Of a DNA stretch of 64,000 bases, positions 10,325 through 21,340 are shown piece after piece (positions within the stretch are counted from its first letter, which is position 1; every line of letters begins with the position of its first letter). A model generated the notes under the pieces. It had not been told where the DNA came from, did not search any database, and saw only the letters and a list, made by a program, of their open reading frames with translations. The DNA is from Triatoma infestans (taxonomy: Eukaryota; Arthropoda; Insecta; Hemiptera; Reduviidae), in assembly GCA_011037195.1 (NCBI GenBank), contig JAAEAF010003529.1:1-64000 (forward strand), written 5' to 3'. Position numbers and translations under genes: made by a program.

Positions 10325-10625
10325 TGTATTTTCTCTTAAAAATACAAAAATATCTCAAAAAACTAAAATACGCAGGATGTTCAAATTTGATATTCCGGAT
10401 ATGTTTAAAGGTTTCTGTCAAAATCCACCCACCGTGGACTTTAGTGAATGTTTTTTTCTTTCAGATTTTTGCAAAAAAGGGTCCAACGATTTTTTTAAAA
10501 AAATTCGAATACGTCTATAACGCCTATTACTTTTATTTGAAACATGTTTCTAAGAAAATTGATTTCAAGAGATTTCTGGGTAATCTGTGACGTTAGATTA
10601 AAGTGTTATTCAAGTTTTCATTAAA
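10325..10625 (-). mobile_element. HINE-like fragment, degenerate
   Basis: It contains the AAAGTTGAAACTTGATATTCCG-like, CCAACGATTTTTTT and ACTTTTATTTGAAAC blocks of the family. A second weak fragment begins at 10733 (ACAAGTAGTATTGTA, TTTTCAATGAAAATC) and fades by about 10880. Confidence 0.55.
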
Positions 10626-10879
10626 AAGCAATGTATTCTGGATTAAAATATTCTACTATTACCTGTTGCAGTAAGCTAAGTCTTGAGAATGTACGTATTA
10701 ATTTTTCTTTTACTTACTCTTACTGCTTATAACAAGTAGTATTGTATAAGCCTTAGATTTTCAATGAAAATCTATATTTTGAGGTCCGTTCAAAGTATTT
10801 TCAGAAAATTATATGTGTAAATTTTTGTCTGTGTGAGTAAAAAAAATCGTAAAATCCCAGAAAGTTTCATAAATTAAAT

Positions 10880-11100
10880 CCTAGTTAGTTCAAAAGTTCA
10901 AAATCCAATTGGTTTGTTGTTTTCTTTTATTAATAATATTTTTGTGATCAAAATGAAGTAAATCAATTGAAATTAATCTTTCATTGTTTCCCAAAAAAAC
11001 TTTTATCTTTTTGCTTAAGTTTAATTTTGATTCATTTAAATTAATTTTTTTTTTTTTGTATTAAAAGTTCATTAATTAATTTATTGAGAAAGTTGTTCAA
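10880..11100. other. Unassigned AT-rich spacer
   Basis: No recognised feature. Confidence 0.35.
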
Positions 11101-11106
11101 AAAAAA

Positions 11107-11830
11107 ATGGTTCTAAGTCGAGAAGATCTCGTCCGGGCAAATGCTTTGACCAACGAGGGACGAAGAGTCTGCTAAAATAGCTCAAGTCTTTGGTATGACG
11201 CTTTACAGCGATTAAAAGACACTAGAAATCTTGTTCGAAGAGAAGGCAGTGGTGGGCAACTGTGACAACTCCTACCGTACTAGGAACCGTCATTTAAGGG
11301 TTTCCGAGGTTCGCGACTAAAACTATTTGGATACTTCCTCAATGGCCAGCAATTCTCTTCACGATGAGCCACATTTCTGTTTATACCAATCAGATGAACA
11401 AGAAAACGTATGGAGCCGTGGACGTGGAGATCGCTTTTTTCCATTTTTTCGAGTGGAAGCAACAACTGTTCCTAATGAACTGATTGTTCATGAGCTTTGG
11501 CTGCACATGAAGCATTGAAGAAGTTCTTCCGATTTATTGGAGAAAACTTTGTGCCGTTTACGTGATAATGCTTGACTGTATATAATTCGAGACTTTACAC
11601 AAAGTTTGAGCCAATTGGAACTACCACAATTAATTGGTCAGCATGTTCTATTGACATGAACCCCTGTAGAACACATATGGAACATTATTGGGAGACGTGT
11701 TAGATATCGTTCGCCGACTAGTCGACATTGAACAAATCATAAACGCAGCTGTTGAAGAATGGGATACTGTTTTGCGAGATCCGATTACTTATTTATACGA
11801 TATTTAGGAGACTTAAGACTCTTTACGAGG
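11107..11830 (+). pseudogene. Tc1-like transposase pseudogene
   Basis: The frame opens MVLSREDLVRANALTNEGRR, a helix-turn-helix start, and continues with remains of the linker (NLVRREGSGG). It shifts frame into SLHDEPHFCLYQSDEQENVW, the conserved D-containing FSDE.F.L segment of Tc1 transposases with the acidic residue kept. Later comes PVEHIWNIIGRRVR, which corresponds to the N.IE..W..LGR segment carrying the third catalytic position region. At least three frameshifts and internal stops kill it. No terminal inverted repeats were found by eye, so the boundaries are only those of the coding relic. Confidence 0.75.
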
Positions 11831-12160
11831 CAAGTGGCGATAATATCGCTAATATAATTCCTGGAGGAAAACCAGATAATAATCATCAATAAATTTTAAT
11901 CGCTCCAAAGTTTTTTTTAGGTATTTGGGTGAATTTTATTTCAAACCATTTGATTTAATTAATTGTCATAAACATTCATGAATTTTTTCTGATCTCGTCT
12001 AATTATGTTCATTTTAAAATAACATGATTAAGTAATATAAGAATCAAATATGTAGGTATAGATTGTATTTAATGCAAAGCATGAATGTCCGGTATTTTTG
12101 TCCATGCGTATTTTATAAATACATATACCAAACAAAATATACATACCTATTTTTCCATTT
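11831..12160. other. Unassigned AT-rich spacer
   Basis: It probably includes the 3' flank of the Tc1 relic. No terminal repeat was identified. Confidence 0.35.
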
Positions 12161-12164
12161 TTTT

Positions 12165-12342
12165 TTTTTAATTTAAGGCGCATCAACAGTGCTCTCTCGT
12201 TATGGGCAACTCTGGTCCATCACCAAACAGTGAGGTGTAGAGGCTCGTGGGAAGAAAAAATCTAAGGGCAGCACAGCTGCATTCGAACCCTGGACGTCTG
12301 CATGGGAGTCCAGTACGCTAACCACTTAGCTATTCCCTTCCC
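12165..12342 (-). mobile_element. tRNA-derived SINE, tail A, internally deleted
   Basis: The head (A box TTAGCTATTCCC side), the body and the GGCGC tail with poly(A) are present. About 60 bp between the tail and GTGCTCTCTCG is missing. TTTCCATTTTT occurs on both sides and may be the target duplication. Confidence 0.75.
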
Positions 12343-12780
12343 TCTTTCCATTTTTATTTGAAACTGTTTTCCTTTTTTCATATTTCAAGAAAAGTGATAT
12401 CAGATGATATTCAGCGGGGCAAACTATATAATTAGTTCCATCATGTGTTATATTTTAATAAATTATAAGATTAACTCATCTGCATTGTATTTTGGGTAAA
12501 TACTAATTTTTTGGCATCAAGTTCAATGAACTATACGGCATTTTATTATTCTTACAGGTTAATTCATGCAATTTTTTCATTACTGGCCAAATTATCATGT
12601 AATTATTATATATTAAAATTCAAAATTATTTGCATTTTTTTTAACTTTTGGTAATTATTTATTATCCTATACTTTTTTTTCTAAAGAGGAAGCGCCAAAT
12701 GATTTTAAAATTCTAAAATGGGTCCTAAACTGCTGATAAAATATTTAACATAATAAAAACTAGAAGTAAATCTTTAGTGT
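12343..12780. other. Unassigned AT-rich spacer
   Basis: No recognised feature. Confidence 0.35.
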
Positions 12781-12975
12781 GTCAACTCCCTCGTAGGGTC
12801 AAAGACTGTCTAGACGGCGATTTGCGTTAACAGGTTGCCGATCCGATCATCGTTTAGTATTAGACTTTGTTGCTACTAACGCCTACTACCAACTGAAGTA
12901 ACCACACTTTATGACGGTCTTGGACCAGTAACCTTGGAAATCATATCCTGGACTGCGAGTACTATAACACTAGGA
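12780..12975. repeat. Possible SINE-like relic
   Basis: This is a GC-richer patch. Its start (GGGTCAAAGACTGTCTAGACGG) resembles the start of 31937-31970 (AGGTCAAGGCTTGCCAGACGG). Similarity beyond that is weak. Confidence 0.3.
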
Positions 12976-13039
12976 CTTATTGAAGTGTTCTCTACAAAGG
13001 AAAATCTGGTTTATGAAACACGCTCAAGACTTTTTATAT

Positions 13040-13510
13040 TTCTAATTTTTCACAGTTCTTATTGAAATATTTTTTTTAAATATTGCGATTTTCACTTAAT
13101 GTTTAGTTTTCTTAACTCCCAAGTGGTGATGGAACCGTATATTATAATGGCGAACATTATAGAAAGAAATAAACGTCTTTAACTTCTCTTCGAGCATCCC
13201 TAAGACCAATTTTTCCGGATATAATAAAAATATTTCAAAGAAGGTTAATTTATGAATGGTACATATATCAAATTTAACGGAAATCATTGAAACAGTTTTC
13301 AAGAAAAATCGCTAAAAACTGAAAAAATTCCATTTTATGAAGTCTCATTTCCGGTTATATTGTTTTCGTCAAATTACGTATTTTTTTAATAAGATTTTTT
13401 TTATTTAATTTTCTCTGTGTTATATAAATTAGTAAACACAATAAATCAATATTCTCAAGAAAATGTTTGAAACAAAAAGTAGTGGGGGTAGATAGTATAC
13501 GAAAGTTTGC
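13040..13510 (+). mobile_element. HINE-like fragments, very degenerate
   Basis: The pieces AAATCGCTAAAAACTGAAAA and CATTTCCGGTTATATT, and a block near 13455 (AGAAAATGTTTGAAACAAAAAG), follow family order but are badly diverged. Confidence 0.4.
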
Positions 13511-13565
13511 AGAAAATCTTTGTAGCCTAATATAAATATATAAGAATATATATATATAGCGAAGG

Positions 13566-14437
13566 GAGCCCTCCTCAGAATCTGTAGGGAGGGCATGGGG
13601 GCTGTGGGCTGGGGGGTGGGAGGCGAATGCCCCCTTCTGCAGGCTCCCTCCCTTGGGACTTTCCTAGAGATAGCATGACTAAGAAATATAGCTTCGTTAG
13701 GAATTTTTCTACGAAGCTAAGTACGAAAGGAGAGTAGAGCGATGGATCCGCCCTGGATAGTATTAGCAAGCATGCCATTAAGTGGTACACAGATGGGTCT
13801 AAGACCCTCGAAGGTACCGGGGCAGGGGTGTATGGGCCTAGAATCAAACACTCAGAACCCATGGGCAAGTTTCCTAGCATCTTCCAGGCGGAAATCTACG
13901 CTATTGGAAGGTGCGCTCAGTTGAACCTTGATCGGGGATATCGGAATCAGGAGATAGTTATCCTATCCGACAGTCAGGCGGCCATTAAAGCACTGAGCTC
14001 TTACGTACTCAGTTCTAAAATGGTATGGGATTGCCTAGGCAAACTTAATGAACTAGGCAGGAGCAATAAAGTTACCCTGCATTGGGTGCCGGGACATGTC
14101 GGCGTGGAAGGTAATGAGGCAGCTGACGCCCTGGCAAAGGAAGGCGCTGTATCTCCTCTTATTGGGCCAGAGCCCTTTTGTGGAGTCAGTGACCAAGTAT
14201 TTCTAGAAGAAATCAAGAAGGAGGAGGTGGCTAAAAGAGCTCGTCTCTGGAACACCATCCCGGGACTGAGGCAGGCCAAGGTCTGTCTGGGCGGTTATAA
14301 CCAGGAAAGATCGAAAGCCTTCATCAGTCTGAGTAAGAATAGGATCCGTATTCTTACGGGATTCCTTACGGGGCATTGCAGACTCAGGGGGCACCTGAGA
14401 AAGCTTGGCCTAGTAGGTGACGGCATATGCAGATTGC
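13566..14437 (+). pseudogene. LINE RNase H domain fragment with all four catalytic residues
   Basis: The best frame runs from about 13738 (SDGSALDSISKHAIKWYTDG) to 14475. It is a type I RNase H domain with D in YTDGSK, E in FQAEIYAIG, D in ILSDSQAAIKAL and D in NEAADALAKEGA, preceded by HWVPGHVGVEG. After it comes the linker GPEPFCGVSD and the pre-zinc-knuckle segment GFLTGHCRLRGHLRKLGL. An in-frame stop at 13735 separates it from upstream RT-derived sequence at 13566-13730, and the open frame uses a GTG at 13828. The copy breaks off inside the CRFCG zinc motif, where a TA microsatellite (14435-14472) begins. It is the same family as 1022-1735 and 34931-35376. It cannot make a whole ORF2. Confidence 0.85.
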
Positions 14438-14438
14438 T

Positions 14439-14470
<32 letters not shown>

Positions 14471-14472
14471 AA
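14435..14472. repeat. (TA)n microsatellite at LINE breakpoint
   Basis: AT dinucleotides directly replace the continuation of the LINE. Confidence 0.85.
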
Positions 14473-15030
14473 TAATTGAATTAAATAAATTTCCCATAGA
14501 CATCTACCATAAAGTATTTATAAATATTAAAAGATATTTAATATTGTCATTAAGCTAATTTTTTTTTTTTAATTTATCGGCAATAATCTAGTTTTTAATA
14601 TTGCAGACCGTTGTGTATTATTTCTTCAGGACGATTATATTTGTTTCATTGTTCCATTGATAGTATTGTTCCAGGGCAGTGATCCTCCAAGTGAGTGCAG
14701 AATTGCTAAAAGAAAATATCTCCAGTCGAATGTTGAACTAATAATTCAAAATAAATTATACATATTTTTTTTTTTTTTTTGGTTAATAAAAATTCTATTT
14801 ACTTATTATAATTTTTTTTTTTTTGTAAATGCAAAATAAGTTGTAAAAATAACACGTCTTCAAGAAAATATTAATTTTTTTTTTTTTTTTAATTTATCTA
14901 AATTCTATTAATTACATTTAATTAATAAAAAGTAAGACTTTCGTGTAAATTAATTATCATTCGGATTTAATTATTTAGATTATGAAATTCTCAATGTGAA
15001 TTCCTCAAAATTTATAAAAACATTTGTGTT
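14473..15030. other. Unassigned AT-rich stretch
   Basis: Several T runs. No gene was recognised. Confidence 0.4.
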
Positions 15031-15035
15031 TTTTT

Positions 15036-16050
15036 TACTTTCTCTTACTCCTAGTAAGAGGAAGTATTGTGTAATCGTGTCAAATTTTCGATATCGAGTT
15101 TTCAACGGAAATATCCGTTTTGAGTTCCCCTGAGTACAAAAAGTGGTTTTTAGCAAATGGTCGTGTGTGTGTGTGTGTGTGTGTCCATGTGGTGTATGTC
15201 ATGTATGTGAAAGCCATAGCTAAAAACGAAAAATGAGGCAGTTGAAATTTGATACTTCCGTTTTAGAGGTCACCATGGGATTTGACTGTACGTTATTTGT
15301 AAAAATTCCTCACGAAGTACCACTTTACTCGTTGGACTTTTTTGCGATTCTCAAAATGGCTCTCCGACGACTGTTCTTTAAACTTAAACATCAAACCAAC
15401 TACAAAGAGCTACAACTTTTATTAGACAACATTTCTCCGGGAAAAGCATTGAAGGGCAACTGTTTTTAGGGGAGGGGTGGGGTAGGTGCCATCTAACGTG
15501 CTATTTCAGTTTATTAGACAATTCTGCATCTGAATAATGTTAATTAGAATTAATATGTTGTTGGAAATTCAGACCACGTTTGAAAAAAATCGGTAACCGG
15601 AAGTGCGTTTACTTACTACTTTTACTAAATGATTCTTCACTTTTTTCGCAATACCTTTCTCAAAAATGGCTCTGACGATTTTTTTGAAACTTCGTATATA
15701 AACTAAACATGCAAAGATCTACAACTTTTATCTAAAACATTTCTCTGGGAAACTTCTTTTAAGAGCACTTTTATGGAAGGGGGGGTTAGATTTTCATCAA
15801 AGTGCTATCCTATTTCATTATACAATTCTATCATCCAAACATAATTAGTTAGAAATAAATAGATGACTGAAATTCCGAGTTTCAAGAAAATTAGTAAACC
15901 GGAAGTGCGCTTTTACTGAACAGTTTTTACAGTTTTCGACGAATTTCATTAAATTTGGTGCACAAACTATAAAATTTGTCAATTATCATTTTGAGAACTG
16001 GAGTAAGAGAAAGTTGTGTGAGTGTTTCACACCAAATTTTTTTTTTTTAA
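15036..16050 (-). mobile_element. HINE-like element, nearly full length
   Basis: It begins ACTTTCTCTTACTCC-TAGTAAGAGG (the terminal hairpin end) and ends GGAGTAAGAGAAAGTTGTG plus GTGTTTCACACCA. The subterminal parts TCTTACTCC and GGAGTAAGA are inverted repeats of each other. Inside are a GT run (15161-15183) and three related blocks, each with a CCGGAAGT motif followed by a CTCAAAAATGGCT segment and a G-rich GGGGAGGGGTGGGG stretch. No coding frame is shared among copies, so it is non-autonomous. Confidence 0.85.
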
Positions 16051-16300
16051 ATTGTGCACGATTTTATTTATCTCAAGTTATTATTACAATTTAGTTATAA
16101 ACAATACAATTTCAAAACAACGACTTTAAAAGATTAACCTTTAAACTTCATACACTATCTCAACACATTAATACTTAAAATTTTTTATTTGAAATATTTT
16201 CGCGAAAAAATTAATTTTATGTAGGGGGGAGGGAGGAGGCTTTGCGGGAACAGTACCGCTTTGCTTCCGTTTATAGTACCACTTAAGTACAATGTATGTT
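16051..16300 (-). mobile_element. HINE-like fragment, degenerate
   Basis: The TTAAACTTCATACACT, TTTTATTTGAAATATTTTCG and GGGGGGAGGGAGG blocks follow directly on the complete copy. Confidence 0.5.
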
Positions 16301-16307
16301 TTTTTTT

Positions 16308-16537
16308 TTGTTTTAATTTAAGATGCGTCAATATCTAAGGTCATTGGCGCCCGAAGCCTTCTCAGTGCACTCCGGACAGTGTTCTCTCGCTACAGACAAC
16401 ACACTGTCCATCACCGAACAGTGAGCTGCAGAGGCTCCTAGGAAGAAAAAAAATCTAAGGGCAGCACAGCTGAACTCGAACTCGAAACCTCCACGTGGGA
16501 GCCCAACATGATAAGCGCTGAGCTAAACCCTTCCCTA
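16308..16537 (-). mobile_element. tRNA-derived SINE, tail A
   Basis: The full body is present, with the GATGCGTCAATATCTAAGG tail on the plus strand and the head ending GCTAAACCCTTCCCT. Confidence 0.8.
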
Positions 16538-16594
16538 ATATACATTAAAAGCATTGGTAGATTTCCAAGAAATTGCAAGAAAATTTGTAGAATT

Positions 16595-16945
16595 AACCGG
16601 CATTGCTGAAAGGGCGGATGCCTTAGCGAGGGAGGGTTCGCAGGATACCTTTATAGTCCCGAACCGTTCTGCGGCTTGTCCAGGAGCCTTATTCAAACTT
16701 TTATCAAAAGTTGGATAGAAGAATAGCGTCTACTTTGGTGGGAGAGAACACCAGGACAGAGGCAGGCAAAACTCTTTATCAAAGAGATATTTGCCTAAAT
16801 TTACCAGAGATCTACTGAGCCATACCCGAAGGGATAAGGCTATTTGTGGGTCTTCTAACAGGGCATTGTTAGCTGAACAGACACATGCACCGTCTACAAC
16901 TTGCAGATAGTGCGGTATGCCGATTCTGCAACGTAGACAAAATGA
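16595..16945 (+). pseudogene. LINE fragment: end of RNase H to zinc-knuckle region, second family
   Basis: The plus strand reads ERADALAREGSQDTF, then a frame-shifted PEPFCGLSRSL, WWERTPGQRQAKLFIKEIF-like sequence, and TGHC. It ends near the CRFCN motif. It matches the minus-strand LINE at 63064-64000 closely, so it is a fragment of that family and not of the 13.9 kb family. Both ends are truncated. Confidence 0.75.
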
Positions 16946-17149
16946 TACACGTAAAACAAACAAACAATTTTAGCGGAGTTTTGGTGGCGGTAAATAGTTC
17001 AAATTTAAATTGACGGTAAACGGTCTTCGAAAGAAAGGGCGCCGCCTACAGGTCCATCATGTGTTTCTATACACAGATATATGTTGTATATAATCTTCGC
17101 CATCAATTTTTTATTGCCAAACGTTTCTAAAGATTGTAATTTTAATTTT

Positions 17150-17225
17150 TTTTTTTTTTAATGAAATTGTATTAATTGGTGTAAAAGAAAGTCGTTATCG
17201 TGTTTTACACCAGATTTTTTTATTT
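17150..17225 (-). mobile_element. HINE terminal fragment
   Basis: Only the TCTGG end survives (GGTGTAAAAGAAAGTCG, GTGTTTTACACCAGATTTTT). Confidence 0.55.
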
Positions 17226-18000
17226 ATTTTTTTTATACTCAGTTGACCTCAATACTTGATTTCTGGTGAAAACGCCAAGGTATTTTTCATTAGTGTGCTC
17301 CTAAAGAAAAAAAGTGAAATGGATAAGATAAACATGGAAAATTAATCAAAATTATGCGTTGTCATCCCAAAGTATTAATATTTTTTTGCAATAATAGACC
17401 AGAGCATTTATTTTCCACACTTCCTTCCCAGTTAGACAATGCTGTCTTGAGACTATAATACCTACACTCACACACACACACACGCATATTACAAGAGATA
17501 CACAATGGATCTTTTAGATGTCATTGGCTTTTGTAGACCACTCCTTCCACAGATCTACCAGTTGTACAACTCCAGACACACTAAAAATAGGAATTGCAAA
17601 GATAAGAATAGTTGAAGTGTGCACTTTTATTTTTTTAGGTTTTAAAGTAGTTCTAAAAATAATTTACCTGAGAAATACTTTTTATTTTTATTTTTATTTT
17701 ATGGCGAAGTTAAAAAAGTATTTTGTTGACAAACTGCGAATTGTTTTCTATAGTAATCTTTTAGAACATTAACCACATTATCTGGGCTATAATTTATTAT
17801 ATTTACACAGAAGAAATTATCGTCACTTTTGGTAAAAAAACTTCTGATAAAAAAAAACTTTTTGAATAAAAAAAAAAGTGACAGTGCTAAAGAAAAGTTA
17901 AAAAAAAAAAAAGAATTAGAAAGAAAAAAAAAACTGAATGAAAAAACATTAAAGAAAAGCGGAATATATTAGAAAGAAAATACATCGTGAACTATCGTAA
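17226..18000. other. Unassigned stretch with CA run
   Basis: A CA microsatellite lies near 17466-17486, with A-rich runs at 17840-17950. No gene was recognised. Confidence 0.4.
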
Positions 18001-18039
18001 CATGTCGGTAGTTATCGGCCTTTTCTTCTTTCAAATAAC

Positions 18040-18150
18040 AGTGAGGTATGTTGGCCCCTAATAGGCGGGGGCACGCCTTCCCTTTTTGGGTGCTGGTCGC
18101 GCCAGTCTTCGTCCGTGTTTCATCGCGTACAGGTGGTAGGCAGGGATTGT
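18040..18150 (+). promoter_or_regulatory. GC-rich island upstream of a candidate first exon
   Basis: This patch is clearly richer in G and C than its surroundings and has no similarity to the repeats here. It lies about 200 bp before an ATG with signal-peptide coding. It could be a promoter or 5' UTR. No TATA box was identified. Confidence 0.3.
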
Positions 18151-18347
18151 TAACATCGAGAACAATAGATAAACAGTTTCCAAAATACGATATCTTAGTG
18201 GTTATTGTTTATATTTTTTTTTGTTTTTTTAAAAAAAAAAATTTATTTTAATTTTTATACGTTCAACTTTTGTCTTTTTTTGTTTTTGTTTTTAATTTTT
18301 AATAATTTATTGTGCTTGAATTTTGAGTGTCATGTTGCTATAGGATC

Positions 18348-18417
18348 ATGTTTGCAGACATCTTCAGTTTAGCAACAGTATTTTTACTGTTTGCATCGAG
18401 TTTTGCACAACAACAAG
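18348..18417 (+). CDS. Candidate first coding exon: signal peptide, host gene
   Basis: From ATG at 18348 the frame reads MFADIFSLATVFLLFASSFA then QQQ. It has a short N-terminal region, a hydrophobic core (about residues 5-17) and a small-residue SSFA cleavage-like site, which is a textbook secretory signal peptide. Directly after it, AAG|GTAATA at 18418 is a plausible splice donor leaving phase 1, the phase often found after signal peptides. It matches none of the repeats in this window. No downstream exon can be joined with certainty; the candidate exon at 53292-53444 has the compatible phase but lies 35 kb away. The call rests on exon shape only, and the protein family is unknown. Confidence 0.4.
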
Positions 18418-18419
18418 GT

Positions 18420-18955
18420 AATATGAATATGAATATGGTATTAATTTAATTTTTTTTAATTTCACAAAAAAAAAAAAAATTGAAAATATCCAAAATATAT
18501 ATTAAAATTTTCTTTTAAAAATTGGAATTTTGTTGACTTTTAATTGCACTTAATTACTTTGTTGATGATGTGTGGCAATAGAATATTTTATAAATACACT
18601 TCCAGACACACATATCCCCTAGGAACTTAGATAACTCAAATAAAGAATCAGAAACATGAAGAATGTTAATTAAATTAAGTTGGAAGCTTAAGAAAATTGT
18701 GAAAAAATTAATAAATATTAAAAAAAAAAAAATTACAAAAATTAGTTATTTCTTTTAAATTTAACACAATTAAAATCTTCGGATCAAAACATCTTAACGA
18801 AATCCAAAAGTTATTGCAATTTTTCTCGTATTAAAGCCATAGAAAAGTATTTGTGATATTTTTCAAGGCAACTTTCTATGCTTTCAGATTCCTTAAAATG
18901 TCATATTTTTTAAGAAATTAATTTGAATAAATAAAAAACAAAAAATTATACAAAA
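18420..18955. other. Unassigned AT-rich stretch (possible intron)
   Basis: No recognised feature. Confidence 0.4.
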
Positions 18956-19100
18956 ATTAAAAATGCAGAAAGTTTCAAAATTAAAATACCGTTAGGATAT
19001 ATATCGCTAGTGCTTCCTAATATGTAGGTTTCAATGGAAATCCGTTTAGCAGAAGTGTAACTTATTGTTTTGTTTTTCCTTAGTTTTTTCCCTAATTTCT
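18956..19100 (-). mobile_element. HINE-like fragment, degenerate
   Basis: It has AAATGCAGAAAGTTTCAAAATT followed by a GGAAATCCGTTTAGCAGAAGTG block. Confidence 0.4.
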
Positions 19101-19244
19101 CAATATAAAGTACTCAATTCACTTTTCTTATATTTGGTATCACAACGATACATAAATAAAGAAAGGTCAAACCTTTATTTATCGAGTGAAAATAATTTAT
19201 AAATGTATTTTTAGGTAAATCACACGAAAAATATATTGTAATAA

Positions 19245-19896
19245 AATCTGGTGTGAAACACTCACACAACTTTCTCTTACTCCAGTTATCAAAATTATAA
19301 TAGACAAATTTTATAGTTTGTGAACCAAATTTATAGAAATTCGTCGGAAAATGAAAAAAAAAAAACTGTTCAGTAAAAGAGCACTTCTGGTTTACTAATT
19401 TTCTTGAAATTCGGAATTTTGGCCGCCTATTTATATCTAATTAATTTTGTTTGGATGATAGAATTGTATAATAAACTATAATAGCCTTTAGAGAAAACAT
19501 AACCCCACACCTCCCCCAAAAGTGCCCTTATATGAATTTTTCCAGTGAAATGTTTCAAATAAAAGTTATAGCACTTTTTATATATGGTTGATATGCTTGA
19601 GTTTGAAGAAAATCGTCGAAACCTTTTTTTGAGAAAATCGCAAAAAAGTAAAAAAAAAGACTAGTAAAGTGGTACTTCCGGTTGAGAAATTTTGACAGTT
19701 AACTTATTGTCAGATCCCATGAGGATACCTAAACAGAAGATCAAGTTGAGCTATGCTGTTCACATACACACACACACACACACACACAGACACAGACACA
19801 ACACACACACACATACAGAAACCCTTTGCTAAAAATCACTTTTTTGGAGACGATTAAAATACTTCCTCTTTCTTACTAGGATAAGAGAAAGTAAAA
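19245..19896 (+). mobile_element. HINE-like element with both termini
   Basis: It opens TCTGGTGTGAAACACTCACA and ends with the hairpin TTACTAGGATAAGAGAAAGTA. A CA/GACACA microsatellite lies at 19750-19815. It has two internal blocks, one fewer than the 32.8 kb copy. Confidence 0.85.
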
Positions 19897-19929
19897 AACT
19901 TTGAATTTGATTATAATTTAAGAATTCGA

Positions 19930-20370
19930 TAAAAGTGCTTCCTCTATGTAAATAAATAACTTTTCGAATTTAAGTTTTTTAATGTAAATATGTATATATA
20001 TTTTTGAGACCCCTCAAAGTACGAAAATTATGATTTTTAGAATTTTTTCTATGAATGTATGTATGTGCTTGCGCGTATTTATTAGTCCTGTGTATGTATG
20101 CATATATGTATTTATGTGGACGGCACAAAAAAAAAAGGCTCAAACTTGATATCGTATTTAAGCATCTCTAGTTGTTTTCAGTCAAAATATCTTAACAGGA
20201 TCAATAAACGTTTACTGGATTTTTTCAGTTTTTACGATTCGCACCCAACGATTTTTTTTCTGAGGAAGGTTTACTGGGAAAATTAATTTATATCCAATTC
20301 TAAACAAGTTTTAGAGGATTGTGCTTGCCACTGAAGTGCTATTTCCGTATTTTTTATACGATTTTTTTTT
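19930..20370 (-). mobile_element. HINE-like element, degenerate
   Basis: It shows family order: CTTCCTCTATGTAAAT, GAGACCCCTCAAAGTACG, a TATG-rich run, CTCAAACTTGATATCG, CCAACGATTTTTTTTC. Both ends are lost. Confidence 0.5.
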
Positions 20371-20384
20371 TAGCATCTATTTAC

Positions 20385-21340
20385 AGTGTGACCCATTTAA
20401 ACGGGCCACTTTTGAAATAACTTAAACGAAGAAAGATATCAAAAAAAGTGAACATAACGTTTGTTGAAGTATTTGCGCTCTAGTTTATGATAGTGTTAAT
20501 GTTTTTTGATTTTATTGCCGCCTTACACTTGAAATTGATGATTGAAAGTTGCGATTTCCTTTTGAGCCCCACTTTTTACTACTGCATTGGAAACTACCAA
20601 AAAAAAAAAAAATGAAGAAAACTGCGTTAATTTCACTTCAATATTTCCAACCGTTGCCGAGATAGTCAATAATAAAGATTCAATTTGCATCCTTTTTTTC
20701 CTATTTTTCCGTTTCGTAAACTAAAATTAAAAGCGGATTTTCTTATTAATTTCGAATAAATAAGAGAACTCAAATGCTGGCAACACTTAAAACCTATTTT
20801 AGAACCATTAGGGACTTAAAAATCAGGTAAAACATCATTAAAACATAACAATTTTCCGGTTTATTTACAAAAATCTATAAAAAAAATATTTCCTATTTAT
20901 TCAAAATGACCTCCTTGGCTTAACCGGCACAAACGCAGTTGCTGCTCAACAGATGAAGTTGCTAACCGTATTATGTCTGCCGGAATTGCTAAGCAGGTTT
21001 GGATTAAGTCTTCTCTAAGTGCTTCTGGAGTTATTGGTTCTCTGACATAAATTTTTTCTTTGAAATATCCCCAAAGAAAAAATTCAAGAGGGGTTAAATC
21101 TGGCGATCTAAAAGGCCAGCTTACCCGGTCCCTGTCTCCAGATCCAGCGGCTAGTGAACATCTCATTCAATTTTCTCCTCACCAGATCGCCAGATTTAAC
21201 CCCTCTTTAATTTTTTCTTTGGGAATATCTCAAAGAAAAAAATGTATATCAGGGAACCAACAACTCCAGAAGCACTTAAAGAAGACTTAATCCCAAACCT
21301 GTTTAGCAAATCCGCAGACATGATACGGTTGGCAACTTAA
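20385..21340 (-). pseudogene. Mariner-like element with an inverted duplication of the transposase C-terminus
   Basis: The terminal-looking CAGTGTGACCCATTTAAACG begins near 20388. On the minus strand, 21166-20897 reads WPFRSPDLTPLEFFLWGYFK, then VREPITPEALREDLIQTCLA. This is the SPDL.P.DFFLWG segment of mariner-type transposases, carrying the last catalytic D, and the C-terminal helices. The same region recurs on the plus strand at about 21183-21340 (SPD lost; LFLWEYLKEKNVYQGTNNSR-like in broken frames), so the two parts form an inverted repeat around 21150. The N-terminal domain and a second terminal repeat were not found. It is dead. Confidence 0.65.

Noticed and set aside
15036..16050. Cut-and-paste MITE with long terminal inverted repeats
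   Set aside because: The inverted parts are subterminal and short, one end is a hairpin, no target duplication is visible, and copies occur head to tail.
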